From Stromatinia cepivora (taxonomy: Eukaryota > Ascomycota > Leotiomycetes > Helotiales > Sclerotiniaceae), in the NCBI GenBank assembly GCA_014898415.1, contig RCTD01000018.1:873001-937000 (forward strand): a stretch of DNA of 64,000 nt. Reading direction: 5' to 3'. This document shows, piece by piece, positions 1 to 12,648 of the stretch. Within the stretch, counting starts at the first letter, position 1. Each line of letters opens with the position of its first letter. Position numbers and translations under genes: made by a program. Under the pieces are notes generated by a model that ran no database searches, had not been told where the DNA came from, and worked only from the letters and a program-made list of their open reading frames with translations.

Positions 1-2320
1 TCAGGCTGCCACTGCACAACCAGATACTCCAACTCCACACTTGCAATCTAAGCGACCCCTCAACTCCCCCCAACCTAGTCGATCGCTTTCTGGCCTTCAG
101 ACATTGAACCTAGGACCAAATGAGGGCAATACTATGGAGGATGAAGAAACTACAACGGATCAGCCGCGCAAGAGAGCTGCTGTCGGAGATGGTATATCAG
201 CAGGTTCAGCATCACCATTCCGCGAAGAATCGGAATCACCTCCGCCGCGAAGATCTCTAGCTCGGCCAACCTCTGGACCAATTTCCGCATCAGATACAGA
301 AACTCGGCGACAGGCTACAAAGGGACAATTGTGGACTCCTGATCAAGACTCGCCATTCACAAGATCATCCTTTGATCCCTCCAACATTGCTTCCACGCAA
401 GCCTCAAAATCTCGAGCTCAAATGTTTAAACCAGCTAATCGAAGACTTATGAAAACATCTTCACCTCAAACTTCATCTCGACCAGCAGTTCATGCAAATC
501 AACATCAACAGCAACACCATCATCATCATCCTCAGGTCAATACGCCATCTGTAATCTTACCCAATAGGACAACCTCAGAAAGTGAACCAAAATCACAAAG
601 TGAGGAGTACAGCATTATTCTGCAGCCGGAGACAAGGCCTATCTCTCAAGAGCAACTCGTAGCAGAGGTCAAAGGCATATATGCTGGTCTTGTAATGGTT
701 GAAGCCAAATGTATTGAAGTTGATAACAAGCAAGCTACACTTACACAAAGTAATCCCTCCGCCCAACCAAAGCTCAACAATGAACAATGGCAAGCTCTTA
801 TCGCTTTGCACCGTACTTTACTCCACGAGCATCACGACTTCTTTCTAGCTTCCCAGCATCCATCGGCTAGTCCTGCTCTGCGTCGCTTAGCATCAAAATA
901 TGCTATGCCTGCTAGGATGTGGCGACATGGTATTCATTCCTTCCTGGAACTCCTCAGACATCGACTCCCTGCATCACTTGATCATATGCTTGCATTCATA
1001 TACTTGGCATATTCGATGATGGCTTTGTTGTATGAGACCGTACCTGCTTTCGAAGATACTTGGATTGAGTGCTTGGGAGATCTAGGACGATATAGAATGG
1101 CCATTGAGGATGACGATATCAGAGACAGAGAGGTCTGGACTGGCGTAGCACGCCATTGGTATTCGAAGGCTTCCGATAAAGCCCCTACAACTGGTAGGCT
1201 GTATCATCACCTTGCTATTCTAGCACGCCCAAATGCTCTCCAACAATTGTATTACTATGCAAAATCGTTGTGTGTTGTAGTGCCCTTTACGTCTGCACGA
1301 GAATCGATACTTACACTCTTCGATCCTGTCCTCAATGCTGAGAATGGGCAAGGTCAGTATCGATTGCCACCTTTGGATACTGCATTTATCCGAGCTCACG
1401 GGCATTTGTTTACAAACAGAACCATGGAGAGGTTTGAACCCGCGGTTCAAGAATTCCTTGCACTACTTGACAGCCAAATCGGCCGAGTAACGAAGAAGTT
1501 CATGGAGCAAGGCTGTCATATTGCCATTTCCAATAACGTTGCAATGCTTGGATTTGCGTCTAAAGAAAATCCCCTCATGAAAGCTATTGCGTCTTCTCCA
1601 GAAGATAAAACAGCTGACGTTGATATGGATAAGACTTGGGACGAATCTTCCCCCTCCATCGTGGCGTTCAAACATGCGCAGAATCTCAGCAACGCTGCAT
1701 TGGAGATCGTATTGCAAAGAATAGGCGATCCAAATGTTCTCCCTTTTACCCATGTCTCTCTCGTTTTCATATTCCGCATGTCTCATTTTTCAGGCGCGAT
1801 GGAACTTTTGGCACCGGCGTTCCCATGGCAATCTCTAGCTATTATGCTCAACACGTTACTTAAGTCCTGCAAGTCTTTAAGCCGCATTGAAGCTAACAAG
1901 TTCCCATTGCCAGAGAAAGATGATGTCCGCCCTTTTCCAGAAGATTTTGGAATGCGCGGGTTACTATGGGCAGAAAAATACTTCCCTGAAAGATGGTTTC
2001 TCAACGAGAAGACTGATGAAGAAGAGAAATATCATGAGCTTCCGTCTATGCTCGAGCAACGAAAGGAACGCATATTATGGCTAGCTTGTCGTCTTGCTGA
2101 TGCCGGCCCATGGATCAACTTCGATGTTTCCAAGCCAGAATTTTCTGTTCAGAGTAGTGATGAAGAGTTGGAGTTCATGGAGTGCCAGTCTTTGACCTTC
2201 GCTTCGGCGACTACTAATGATGATATTAGAAGTTGGCCATCAGTAAAAACTTATCCCGATGCTGAAGAAGACATGTCATCGATTACGATGGCTGCGGCAG
2301 ATACGTCCCCTCATGAATGA
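1..2320 (+). CDS. EST1 DNA/RNA-binding domain protein (3' part; 5' end outside window)
   Basis: The reading frame is open from base 2 to a TGA ending at 2320, with no stop at the left edge, so the start probably lies upstream; the first in-frame ATG inside the window is only at about 134. The first ~200 visible residues are low-complexity (Ser/Pro/Gln, with a short His/Gln run near residue 165). From about residue 195 to 450 it matches the fungal Est1/Smg5-7 DNA/RNA-binding domain: helices around LIALHRTLLHEHHDFFLAS, MPARMWRHGIHSFLELLR, an AFIYLAYSMMALLYE helix, WTGVARHWYSKA, and the signature GRLYHHLAILARPNALQQLYYYAKSL in two overlapping parts. In this family the domain follows a 14-3-3-like region and relates to telomerase recruitment or nonsense-mediated decay; many filamentous fungi have several such paralogues of unknown role. 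The C-terminal ~300 residues are conserved-looking but unassigned. No intron is needed in the visible part. Confidence 0.85.
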   Translation, partial: QAATAQPDTPTPHLQSKRPLNSPQPSRSLSGLQTLNLGPNEGNTMEDEETTTDQPRKRAAVGDGISAGSASPFREESESPPPRRSLARPTSGPISASDTETRRQATKGQLWTPDQDSPFTRSSFDPSNIASTQASKSRAQMFKPANRRLMKTSSPQTSSRPAVHANQHQQQHHHHHPQVNTPSVILPNRTTSESEPKSQSEEYSIILQPETRPISQEQLVAEVKGIYAGLVMVEAKCIEVDNKQATLTQSNPSAQPKLNNEQWQALIALHRTLLHEHHDFFLASQHPSASPALRRLASKYAMPARMWRHGIHSFLELLRHRLPASLDHMLAFIYLAYSMMALLYETVPAFEDTWIECLGDLGRYRMAIEDDDIRDREVWTGVARHWYSKASDKAPTTGRLYHHLAILARPNALQQLYYYAKSLCVVVPFTSARESILTLFDPVLNAENGQGQYRLPPLDTAFIRAHGHLFTNRTMERFEPAVQEFLALLDSQIGRVTKKFMEQGCHIAISNNVAMLGFASKENPLMKAIASSPEDKTADVDMDKTWDESSPSIVAFKHAQNLSNAALEIVLQRIGDPNVLPFTHVSLVFIFRMSHFSGAMELLAPAFPWQSLAIMLNTLLKSCKSLSRIEANKFPLPEKDDVRPFPEDFGMRGLLWAEKYFPERWFLNEKTDEEEKYHELPSMLEQRKERILWLACRLADAGPWINFDVSKPEFSVQSSDEELEFMECQSLTFASATTNDDIRSWPSVKTYPDAEEDMSSITMAAADTSPHE

Positions 2321-5300
2321 GAGCATGAAGGAGCTCCATTACTGGAAAATACTATCACAATTCAACTACTCTACAATGCTGGAAGTCGCTTCAAGAATGA
2401 TAAATGGGACTCTATCAAATTGATGGTATGTGCCATAGTAAACTCAAAGTAGCATTGAACCTGATGAAATGTGCAGATTTCATCGCCGAAAGTAGTTCAA
2501 CATGCTTTGTGAAACCTCGGAAATTTTTCAATGCCTGGAAAGTGGTCTTCGCGGACAACTTTCATGTCTTCTATGGACGGTGGCAACAATACAAACGTTT
2601 AGGCAGCCAAATAAACATGTGGTCTTTCCTTTGGTGGTAGGATGGGAAATTGGCTCTCATTCACGGTTCCGAGTTTGAGCATGCTGGCAGGGTCAAATCC
2701 AGTCTCTCATAGCCATACGTTATTAATTTATCATGCATCATTTGCTTTTTCGATTCTCCTTTTCATCCCTCGGCTGTCGAGGCTGGGATCTTTTACTTCA
2801 ATTGTAATGCAGCCATGAGAATCACGATTGATGAATTTCACGCATGTATTTACAGGATTTGTCATTTTTGGTGAAAACGATTCGAGTGACTTGACAGAGA
2901 CGATTGTGTGCTTTACAGAGGTTTAGTTGTTAATACAACCAGCAAGCAACTTACATAGCATGATTCGAAGAGAGGCAGGCTTCAAGTTTTGCTATGAAAT
3001 TTTAGAGGACGATGTGGGGATGCCCATAGCGACACCCGTCCTTGAAACGATCTAGCCCGTATCACGGGATGCCAAAGCGAATTCCAGACCGAAGCACAAA
3101 TCCACGGTCCAAATTCGGTACTTTCGGTTGAATCATCGGTGTAGGTTAAATGCTACTTAGCCGAGGTACCACATCTTTGTCCTAAACAGTCATGTCACAT
3201 ATTGTGGCTGAATCTATAGCTGGATAGTTGTGTCACATCACTCCCAACCAAAAGAAATGGTGATGGTTGCTCAACCCAGCTCAAATTCCTTCAATAGCAT
3301 CGCTCCCTTTTAACTTTTTACTCATCATTTGATTTAATACCTTTGATTCTTCTGCATGACAACTCGGACTCGAGCCTATATTCACCCATCGTCTCCAATT
3401 ATTGCGGCACACGTACACAGGAAAATCGCCTGACAGCCTAACCGCCTCGCTCTATATGATGGAAGATGGTTCAAGCATACACTGAATGAATGTGTCTCCG
3501 ATCCTTTCCTTGCAGTTGTGATCGATGTCTGGCCGACAAGCGTCTTCAAGGATCATTGACGATAGGCAAACTTTGAGGCATCATTCTGCTACATGTCTGT
3601 CTCTCACCATCACACGCTACGGCCTTGCGATCCAGAGGATTCTTTGGCAGGAATAAGCAGTGAAAGCCTCTATTACAGTTCCGCGGCCGGAGTCGTGTAT
3701 GCTCGTATGACCTTGGAAGCAGGTTAATGCATTGCGGTTACATATATAAAGGCGTCGTCAGTTTCATCCATCCAGCCTTCTTGCATCATAAAAGCTTCCA
3801 TGTGTGCGCAGGCTTACTCTTTCCCGAGTAGAGCCTTATCGTTGCAAGATGATAGATGCCCAACGATGCTGAAGGCTTTCTCAAAATCGTATTTTCTATT
3901 TTATCACGAAGGAAGAAGAGGTCCGATTAGACGGATCAATGTTACATTTCATGTGTAAGAACTACGTTTCTACAAGGCTTTTGATTCTTCCTATCGTTTT
4001 TAGAACCCATCGGCTGACCTTATTCTTTCCAAAGCATTTTACCAAAGGGTTTGAAACTTACCCGAGTATTCAGCCTTATCGCGTCATTTCTTCCCGCGTG
4101 GAAAGCGCGCCAATACAATCGATGTGCTGTTGTTGATTACTGAACTTGCATCTACGATCAACCCCCTCGTTCTTCTCGATGAAGTCACAGAGTTGAAAAA
4201 TGAAGGCAAATGAAGGCAAATGAGCGAATATCTTACATGCATTCTTGGGATGATGCCATCATAAGAACTGATCTCACAAGGGACTTAGTTCCCATCGTCG
4301 TGTATATGCGTCGTGTGTTTCATTCCTTAGAAATAGCGTTACGATCCCGCATTCCTTCACTTGTGCCTTCCATATACCGAGAGTCAGTGACGTAAATTTA
4401 ACCCTTCCTGTTGCGGCTTTGCAGATTGAAGTACAATCTTTCGATCGCGATAAGGCAGTATGGTCTATTCTAGAGGCTGCACAATCATGAAGAGGGCCCC
4501 ATGACCCTCTGAGGGCTGGATTTCCCCATCTCGTGGCTTTCTCTGTCGATGGTTGCGGGACACTGCGGGGTAATACTGGATAAGACTACCTCAGATCAAT
4601 GGTCAAGTGATCGCTGCTGTGTGTAAGAAGTGGCTTTGAGGCTGATCACGACCTTGATTTGGTATAATGAACGAGCTATTGACCGAGAGTATTCTCTACC
4701 TCAAGTCTCAGATACGATTTCGATCTGCGTTCCAGACCTCCACAAGAGGGCTGAGAACCCCACGCTTCGGACCGCGCCACGAGTCTGCCGCGTGCTTCAG
4801 TGTAGCCCCACACAGTATTGCATCAACTATCTGACTGATAAGGGTATTGCTTATCGATACACAAATGTAACGAATCTTTAAGATATTCATTGGCAGACCG
4901 CTTTGCAGAAACATCCTACGCTGAAATTTTGCCGGCTTTTCAGCTTCGCTTCCGGCTGCATAAAACGACCCGTTTTTTCGAGGCGAAACAACAATGCGGC
5001 AGGGAAATCCTGCAGGGTCCTACCTTCATGTCGTTGAGTTACATTGTGTCTCTTACAGCACCAGTAAACTTGCTTAATTTCACGATTGCCTCATATTTAA
5101 TAGCCGATGTTCCTCGTGTATTATCCCACTCTTCACCGATATCAACGAGAACAGTATGCATTAAAGGATGCCTCATTCCATAACATAGCGGTCAATCACG
5201 TACTACTCCGTCATCATCGTCTACGCTTTTTTCCTACTATATCAAACTATTCCTTCATGCAGAATTTCATCACTCCGATCAATCCTTTGATCGAAATTAG

Positions 5301-6532
5301 ACCTGCTTACGACTCGTTCATCGGAGATGTTTTGCTATAAAGTCCTGCAAGAAATATATTCGGAGCAGTCCCTACTATTGGTGGTTAGCGAGGCAACCAG
5401 GCAGCCGCGAAAACCCATGCACCTAGACCTAAGCTGACTGCATAAGGGCCTAAACGCAGGAAAAACCTCGGTGAACAATTGTACCATGCGGAAGTAGTCG
5501 GTTTCTTGGGTAAAAATAAGCTCTGCGAGGCTCGCAGTGCGAGCGAAGTAATAGAATTGCTTTCCAGTCCCCAAACAGGAGATAGATCAAGTTGGTTAAA
5601 AAGGAGTAATGAGTCTAATGACGCGTGCATGTGAATCTCGGGAAAACAAGGCGGGTCCCGCCGCAGAGTCCGAATCCGGAAGCTCGGAGCTAATGACGAT
5701 CTGAGAAGGTATGATTGTAAATCAATAGTGTATACATTACAACATCTGTTAGTTCTTCCCCTCAATTATTATATCGCTGACGCGGCGAGCATTTGCCTTG
5801 CGAGTATTTCCTCTGTTGTTGGGCGATGGCACTTGCAGATCCGGGGCTTCCGGGATCGTGCTTTCTCCGTAGATATAGAAGGCTACGAGGAGATGACATG
5901 GAGAAGCGGAAACGGGATAAATTTTTATTGTACTTCTAGTTGTTATTACATAGTAAGGCTTGCGCAATTATCCGTACGTCATAGAATAGCAGTATAATTT
6001 CACGAATGAGAAATCACAGGTTCTTTTATTTATAACCTTCACTCTCAAGCTTGAATGATGGCTCGATTCACGATATGATGCGCCTTGATCTGATAAACAA
6101 ATGACATGAATGAGTAGCACTTATTAATCAGGTCAGGTCGATCGTCACCATTTGCCAAAGTATTCGTGTCACACTGTCTCAGATTTTCAGCTCTGAATAT
6201 TCTCATGGCGCACTATTAAGTAGCAAGAACCGCACAACCACTTTCCTTTCTGGTGCTTTAAAAACCCTCCCACAAGATAGTGTGTTAGAAGTATTCAATG
6301 TACTTTTCTCAATGTAGGGTAGCAGAGCGGGCCAAGTTCAGCTACTTGTCCATCTTGAACACAATAGACAACGCCCGCATTTTCTTTTGTAACTAGATGG
6401 TTTGTGTTGCAGAATGCTAGATTGTACGTGTTGATATACAGTAAATTAGCAAATTCCCAGAACGTTGAATCTAAATCCCAAAGCCTCGATTGTAAAATAC
6501 ATGTTTATGTTTTGTGCAGAAGTAGTGACACG
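2321..6532. other. long gene-free spacer
   Basis: About 4.2 kb lie between the EST1-domain gene and the oligopeptide transporter. Six-frame reading gives only short ORFs without recognisable motifs, conserved splicing or codon bias. 2321-2900 should contain the 3' UTR of the upstream gene. There is a small local duplication at 4200-4222 (two copies of ATGAAGGCAA). The last ~300 bp before 6533 are presumably the transporter promoter. I see no tRNA, no terminal inverted repeats and no retroelement motifs. A non-coding transcript or heavily mutated old repeat cannot be excluded. Confidence 0.5.
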
Positions 6533-9500
6533 ATGATATTTTCATATCTTACTCATCGCTCGAAATCCAAGCCTTCGAATGTGAAAAATGAAAGGGATGG
6601 GCAACCGAATTTAAAGGAGAACTCATCTCATCACGACGAAAAGTCCCATGCAGCCACGATCAGTACTCCAGTACCCCTCATATTCCCCTCCCCGCGTTCC
6701 TCTCTCGATCCAAATCTACCTCTTCCTATCCCCATCCAGTCGATTCCGTCCGGTGCATCCCTCTCTCCCGACCCTGAGAAATCTTCAGAACCATCTATTG
6801 ATGTCTCGTTAAATTCACCTTATCCGCAAGTGCGCGCTGCGGTGCGGAATACAGGTATATAATATTCACATTCAAGCTTGGGAGGGAATGAATCCGGCCT
6901 CAAGTGCTAAAGCGCAAGACTGAAGCACAACGTTAAAGCTGAAGCTAAAGTATAATAACAGATGATGCATCGCTTCCCTGTAACACGATTCGAGCTTGGT
7001 GTATTGGGCTGGCACTTACGACGGTGGGTGCGGGGATAAACTGTTTATTCAGTTTGAGGAGTCCGAGTATTGCTATTACTACCGTTGTGAGTATTCTCCC
7101 TTTAGCAAATCCCGGATGGACTTTCAAGGCGGACGATTGAAATATGTCGAATCCGCTCGGCAAATTGAAATTCCCATCAATATACAAATACTGATACAAA
7201 TCCCATATAACCACAGTGTGTCCAACTAATTGCCTGGCCACTAGGCAGAGGATGGGACCTCTTCCTTCCCGACTGGAGCTGGGATTTTCGAATCTGGTTC
7301 TGCGGTTCCAGAATATGGAAAATTAAATTGAAGGAGGGGAAGTGGAATATGAAGGAACATACTATTGTGGTGGTGATGGCTAATGCGGGGTATGCTGGTG
7401 CTTCGATCTATGCTACTGATATACTTATTTCGCAGGAGGTGTTTTATGGGCAGAAATTCGGGTATGGATTTCTTCTTTCTAGTAAAATTTTGAGAGGGGG
7501 CTTGGTGTCGATGTGGAGTTGGCGTTGGCGTTGGGCTAACTGTTGGTCGCAATAGATGGGCTTTTCAATTACTCTTTGCGGTCACGAATCAAATGCTGGG
7601 GTTTGGGTTGGCGGGCGTTTGTCGGAGGTGGTTGGTTTGGCCTGCGGCGATGATTTGGCCGAGTGATTTGGTTAATTGTGCGTTGATGTATGCGTAAGTT
7701 GTCATTTTCTTTGCGCTTGAGATGGGAAGATATAGAAGCAGAGACGTGTCCCCGAAAATAAGAATTGGTATTTGAGCTCTTTTTTTGGTAAGGATCGTCT
7801 GCTAATCCTTTCCCATCGTTGTGGGTCACAGTCTACATGATCATAGTCCTTCAAACCCAGCTGAGACGAATGGTTGGAGTATCTCGAAATATAGATGGTT
7901 TATGTATATCATGAGTGGTATGTCCTTCCCTTCGAGTCAAATTAATCATGGCTACTCACTCGTATTCCCCTAGGTTCATTCATATGGTATTTCTTCCCCG
8001 GCTGGATCTTCCAAGGCCTCTCATATTTTACGTTTGCATGCTGGATAGCACCCAAAAATCCCGTTGTCAATCAGCTCTTCGGTGGTGTCACAGGTTTGGG
8101 ATTAATACCTATTACATTCGATTGGACAGTTGTTTCTGGATATTTGTATTCGCCCTTGATACCGTGAGTGAATTTCTCTTAAACAAGGTCAACGATACAT
8201 CTGCAGTATCAAAACAATATAAAAGTCTCAACTCATACTAACAAATGACAGTCCCTGGTATGCTATCGCCAATACCTTAATCGGTCTATTTATATTCGTC
8301 ATCATCAGCTCGCTGGGCGTACATTATACCGGAACATGGTATGCGGATTATCTTCCTATGAGCGATTCACACAGCTATGATAATACGGGGAAGCCATATA
8401 ACGTCAGTCGAATTCTCGATGCGAATCTAGAATTTAGTGAGGAATTGTACCGGAAATATTCGCCGGTTTTTTTGTCCACAGGTTTTGCGTTGAATTATGG
8501 TAGGATCTTTGGTGTCTATTTAGTATATTTTTGTATTTTGGATGTGCGGTTACTGATTGAGGTCTGTTTGTTATAGGATTTTCCTTTGCGGCTATTAGTA
8601 GTGTTATTGTGCATACGATTTTGTGAGTCGAATTGCTGAGATGAATTGAGGTAGGAGCTTAAGGAAACTAATTGATTTCACGGTAGATATGAAGGCAAAA
8701 CCATTTGGAGACAATGGAAACAAGCTCGAAATCAAGAAGATGATATTCACATGAAACTAATGAAGAAGTATAAAGATGCACCAGATTGGTATCCCTCCTT
8801 CTACTATTGCTATATCATATCATTAATTAAGAATTTCCAAATGCTGATGAACTTATATATAGGTGGTACATCACTCTCGGACTCATCATGCTCGCACTCT
8901 CCTTCGTCGTCATTCTTTTCTGGGATACTCATTTAACATGGTGGGCTTTTATAGTTTGTATTGCTATTCCCCTCATCTGGACAGTACCCGTTGGTATCAT
9001 TTTTGCCACGACCAATATTCAAATTGGACTTAATGTCTTCACGGAATTCGTGATTGGGTACATGTTGCCTGGACGTCCAGTAGCATTGATGTTATTTAAG
9101 GCCTATGGTTAGTCCTTACCTTCCCTCAACCATTTTCCCACTATACGATGTCTGATATCTTGTATTTTTAATATTTGTTGTACTCATTGGTAATAATGTA
9201 GGCTATATAACAATGACCCAAGCCCAGTTTTTCCTGCAAGATTTAAAACTAGGTCATTACCTTAAAGTTCCCCCTAGAACAATGTTCGTCGCGCAGTGTG
9301 TAGCTGCTTTCTGGTCATCTATTGTACAAATTGCCGTAATGAACTGGGCACTTTCACATATTCCAGAGTTAGTACTTACCCTTAAACCATCGCCTCCCCT
9401 CTTCCCCAAAAGCCAAAAAAAGTAAAACTTAAACCTCCAACAGAATCTGCACACCCCTCCAACCCAACTCCTATACCTGTCCAGGTCCCTCCATGTTCTT

Positions 9501-10202
9501 CACCACCAGCATAATCTGGGGCGTCATCGGTCCGTCACGTATCTTCTCCTCTCCAGAATCATACTACCAACCTCTTCTCTATTATTTTCTGCTCGGAGCT
9601 CTCCTACCCATTCTCACTTACATTCTAAGTCGAGCGTACCCTCGTTCTTCCTTTAAATACCTTATTATCCCCGTTATGTTTGGAGGTCTACAACTTATAC
9701 CTCCTGCTACTGGGTATGATTATTTATGTTGGGGGTTTGTGGGATTTGTATTTCAGTATTGGATTAGGAGGAGATGGAGGGGTTGGTGGGAAGGTTATGT
9801 ATGTTTTTTATTCTTCATCTTGGGGTTCTTTTCGAGGATGGGAGGGGTTGGAAAATGGTTTTTAACAATATTATGAATACTAACTAATCTCAATGTATAG
9901 AACTACATAACGTCCGCCGCTCTAGACACCGGTCTAATACTCTGTACCCTTCTCATCTTCTTCACATTAGAACTCACCAATGCTAAACCGCCCCAAGTAA
10001 GTCTCTGATCCCCCATTAAATCTCTCAGATACATTGATATACCTAAAGGATCCTTATCTCATCCTACCCCAATGCTTGAATACTAACAGAAACACAGTGG
10101 TTCGGAAACATAGATGTATTCCAAACAATGGACATGACAGGCACCGCAGTGCGAAAAGTACTTCCCGAAGGAGAGACTTTTGGCCCGAAGACTTGGCCTT
10201 GA
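6533..10202 (+). CDS. oligopeptide transporter, OPT family (14 exons)
   Basis: Proton-coupled plasma-membrane importer of small peptides or modified peptides (OPT family). I could join 14 exons with consistent phase; introns are 6855-6961, 7087-7216, 7462-7555, 7694-7831, 7918-7973, 8164-8251, 8500-8576, 8623-8686, 8789-8862, 9108-9201, 9368-9443, 9799-9900 and 9997-10097, giving 822 residues. The start at 6533 is the only in-frame ATG before the first recognisable motif. A polar N-terminus of ~105 residues precedes the family signature SPYPQVRAAV...TDDASLPCNT, then SLRSPSIAITTV, AWPLGRGWD, MKEHTIVVVMANAGYAGA, SGSFIWYFFPGWIF, NPVVNQLFGG, TNIQIGLNVFTEF and GRPVALMLFKAYGY, all diagnostic of OPT proteins, with about 12-16 hydrophobic segments. 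The C-terminus GNIDVFQTMDMTG...FGPKTWP is also typical. The ORF looks intact. Substrate cannot be told from sequence; intron number is high for this window. Confidence 0.93.
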
Positions 10203-11429
10203 TGCGTGATGATAGGATGGGATGGAGATGGGAGGATTGAAATGGGGAAAGGTAAGGTGTGAATCTAGGAGAAAAAGATCTTCATCACATCGCTGTATTT
10301 TCAACAAGAGATATCTGCGAAAGAGATATCTGCGAACTTGAGGCGTATTGCCCAACAAAGTATTCTCCATCATAATGATATAATTCCTTAGTGAAGATCG
10401 CAGAAGTCACTAAACACCGGCTTATTTATGAGGTAGTTGATTCTTTTATATTCAGAGTTAATAAAATAAATGAAGTGAATAGAGTGAATATATGAATATT
10501 TGAATAGGTATGTAAATATATAAATATATTATTGTCATCTAGTACGAACATACTTTTTAACTCCTAGTATTTTATAATCCACGAATCCAAATGGATACAT
10601 ACTATACTCAACAGAGATTCAGATTCAAACCCCATCTCAAATAAGATAAAGAAATGCAAACCTTAAATGCATCCCCAAATTCCCAAAAGGAAATATAATC
10701 TTACTTAGTACTCCATACCTATATATGAACCGTACTTTGACACCTAGAGTGTAATTATCCAATCAATATTAGCAACCCCAACATACAACACACCAACCTC
10801 AACAAACGGAAAATGAAGATAGTAAAGACACGGATATGCAATGAGAATAGACGGCTGTGCATCAGCACATCGCGGTCCCCAGATCCGGCTATAGCCAAGA
10901 TGGTTTTCCGGATACCGGATATGCAGGAATTTGTCATATTATGCGTTTGCCGGATATAGGTTGGTTGATTATGATGTATTGAGTGTGATTGAGTATAAAT
11001 TGAAGGAAAATAATATGTGGTACGCGGTTACTCTTGGAACCAGGGGTAGAGGTCTAGTTATGATGCATGTATGGATTTTTTTGATGCAAAGTATCACTCG
11101 GAAAATAGATTAGAGGCGTAAAAAATCACATATGGCACATGTCCATACTACTTGGGGATATACATGGATCATGGAGTAAGAAAGATGAGGAGGGGACTCC
11201 AACTCCTGACATACTCCCTCTTCTCCCATCTTATTCATTCCTAGCAGGTTGACTGTATGCTGCTTTTCTCGACTCGAGATTCAAGCACCAGACAGGAAAC
11301 AAAAGATACCAGGTCATAAACTTTGTGTGAATTGGTATATCCTTATATCCATGAACGCCTCGACGCCATACGCTATGCATGTACATATAACAGGAACCGA
11401 AAGACCCTGTCGCCCACCTCCCATGATCT
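10203..11429. other. intergenic, convergent 3' ends
   Basis: This spacer separates the 3' end of the oligopeptide transporter from the 3' end of CSL4, so it should hold two 3' UTRs and terminators. It contains a 16-17-bp direct duplication (GAGATATCTGCGAA) at about 10308-10338 and an A/T-rich stretch at 10440-10560 with repeated ATATAAATAT motifs. No convincing ORF or RNA gene was seen. Confidence 0.55.
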
Positions 11430-12131
11430 CTAAAATGGTTTCGCAACCTTTCTACTCTCACTCGCTCCCGTTTCCGGATCTTTATATTCCTTCCAACTAA
11501 CCGGATACATCGCATTACCCGCCTCACTCGTCGCCATAATAACCCCCAACTCATTTCTCGCTGTACTCAGGTAATAATTCGATTGATCACCCAATGAAAT
11601 CTGGCATCATGTCCCATTAGCATAAACTTCATCTCTATAAATAGCCATTCCAAAAACGAGAAAGAAACTCACCACCACAGCCCTCACAATATCCCCCGGT
11701 CTAAAACTCTCAAAAATCTTAACCTTATCCTTCTCCGTAGCCCTCACATCCTGCACTCTAATCAAACCCTGCCACTCCCCCTCCAAAACCGTCTCGCCTA
11801 CAACCAATATCGCCACTGTCGCTTGTCGGGGTGTAATTCTCGTAACTCGGCATAAAACCGTACTATTCACCTCAGGTAGAATTTCCGCTTTGTCTCCGGT
11901 AACAGTAGCTCTTTCAATAGAGATAGTAGAGACAGGCGTGGGTGCCGCAGGAGTAATCTTCGTGGCTCGTTTTTGCGGATAGCTGGGTTTGGGAGGTGCT
12001 ACTGTTTTGATGGGTCCGAGGATGGAGGCATAGAGATTCGAGGAATGGATGTGTGTTCCTGGACCTGGAAGATATTCGCTACTGGGGCCGAGGAGTTGGC
12101 CTGGAACGGCTACGAGTGGGATTTGTGACAT
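11430..12131 (-). CDS. CSL4: exosome complex subunit Csl4 (S1 RNA-binding cap protein)
   Basis: Cap subunit of the eukaryotic RNA exosome, which degrades and trims RNA 3'-5' in nucleus and cytoplasm. Two exons, complement(11673-12131) and complement(11430-11600), join in phase 0 across a 72-nt intron to give 209 residues. The ATG at 12131 starts MSQIPLVAVPGQLLG, the expected Csl4 N-terminal domain; the longer upstream frame lacks an ATG. Residues ~85-190 form the S1 domain (EVNSTVLCRVTRITPRQATV, GLIRVQDVRATEKDKV, FRPGDIVRA), and exon 2 supplies ISLGDQSNYYLSTARNELGV and a C-terminus MYPVSWKEYKDPETG that resembles the small zinc-ribbon-like end of the family, without the full set of cysteines as in fungal homologues. 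Length is normal. It is divergent from the dihydroxyacetone kinase gene. Confidence 0.93.
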
Positions 12132-12648
12132 TGCGATTTGCTTGTTTATTTTAATGTGAGCGGGATCAATAGCTCGCGGCGGTGGATGTGGATGGAAGCT
12201 TGAATTGAGCTTAGAACTAGGTACGAAATTGGTGTTCTTCAGTGGTTCTGAAAAAGATTTTGGTGCCCCCACGGTTTTGCCGGCTTAGGCCCCCACGAAA
12301 GGATTTGTCCCTGTCGCGGATCCCTGCATCCACCCCGCATTTACATGAATGCCCCGCTTCCAGCTTGTTGATCTCCTGGACCAACTGTTAAACAATTGCA
12401 ATGGTGTGATGAAAAGTATGCATATTTAATCCGTGTTGCTTTGTGTCATTCGCCCCCTTCTATTCTTTTCCTTTCCTCCAATTTCTTATACTTCTACTCC
12501 CTAGTTCCTACTGTACATATTCACTCAACAACTCTCCTACTTCTACTCTACAGCTTTACCACTACTACTGTACAGCTACTCTCGTCTCGCTCTGCATCTT
12601 TCTCTCCCAAGAAAAACCTATCGACTATATCCAATTACGATATAAACA
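12132..12648. promoter_or_regulatory. divergent promoter CSL4 / DHA kinase with four CreA-type sites
   Basis: The 517-bp gap serves both divergent genes. Four matches to the CreA/Cre1 core (5'-SYGGRG-3', here read as CCCCRC on the + strand) occur at 12267-12272, 12291-12296, 12333-12338 and 12352-12357, two of each variant, clustered within 91 bp. Nearer the kinase, 12455-12610 is strongly pyrimidine-rich (TCTCC/TACTC tracts), a common feature of strongly transcribed fungal genes just before the ATG. The binding role is inferred from known consensus, not demonstrated. Confidence 0.5.

Noticed and set aside
6404..6532. extension of the oligopeptide transporter upstream of 6533
   Set aside because: The open frame goes on but contains no ATG; the extra residues do not resemble family N-termini.
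12132..12272. 47-codon N-terminal extension of Csl4
   Set aside because: No ATG in the extension; the known Csl4 N-terminus begins at 12131.
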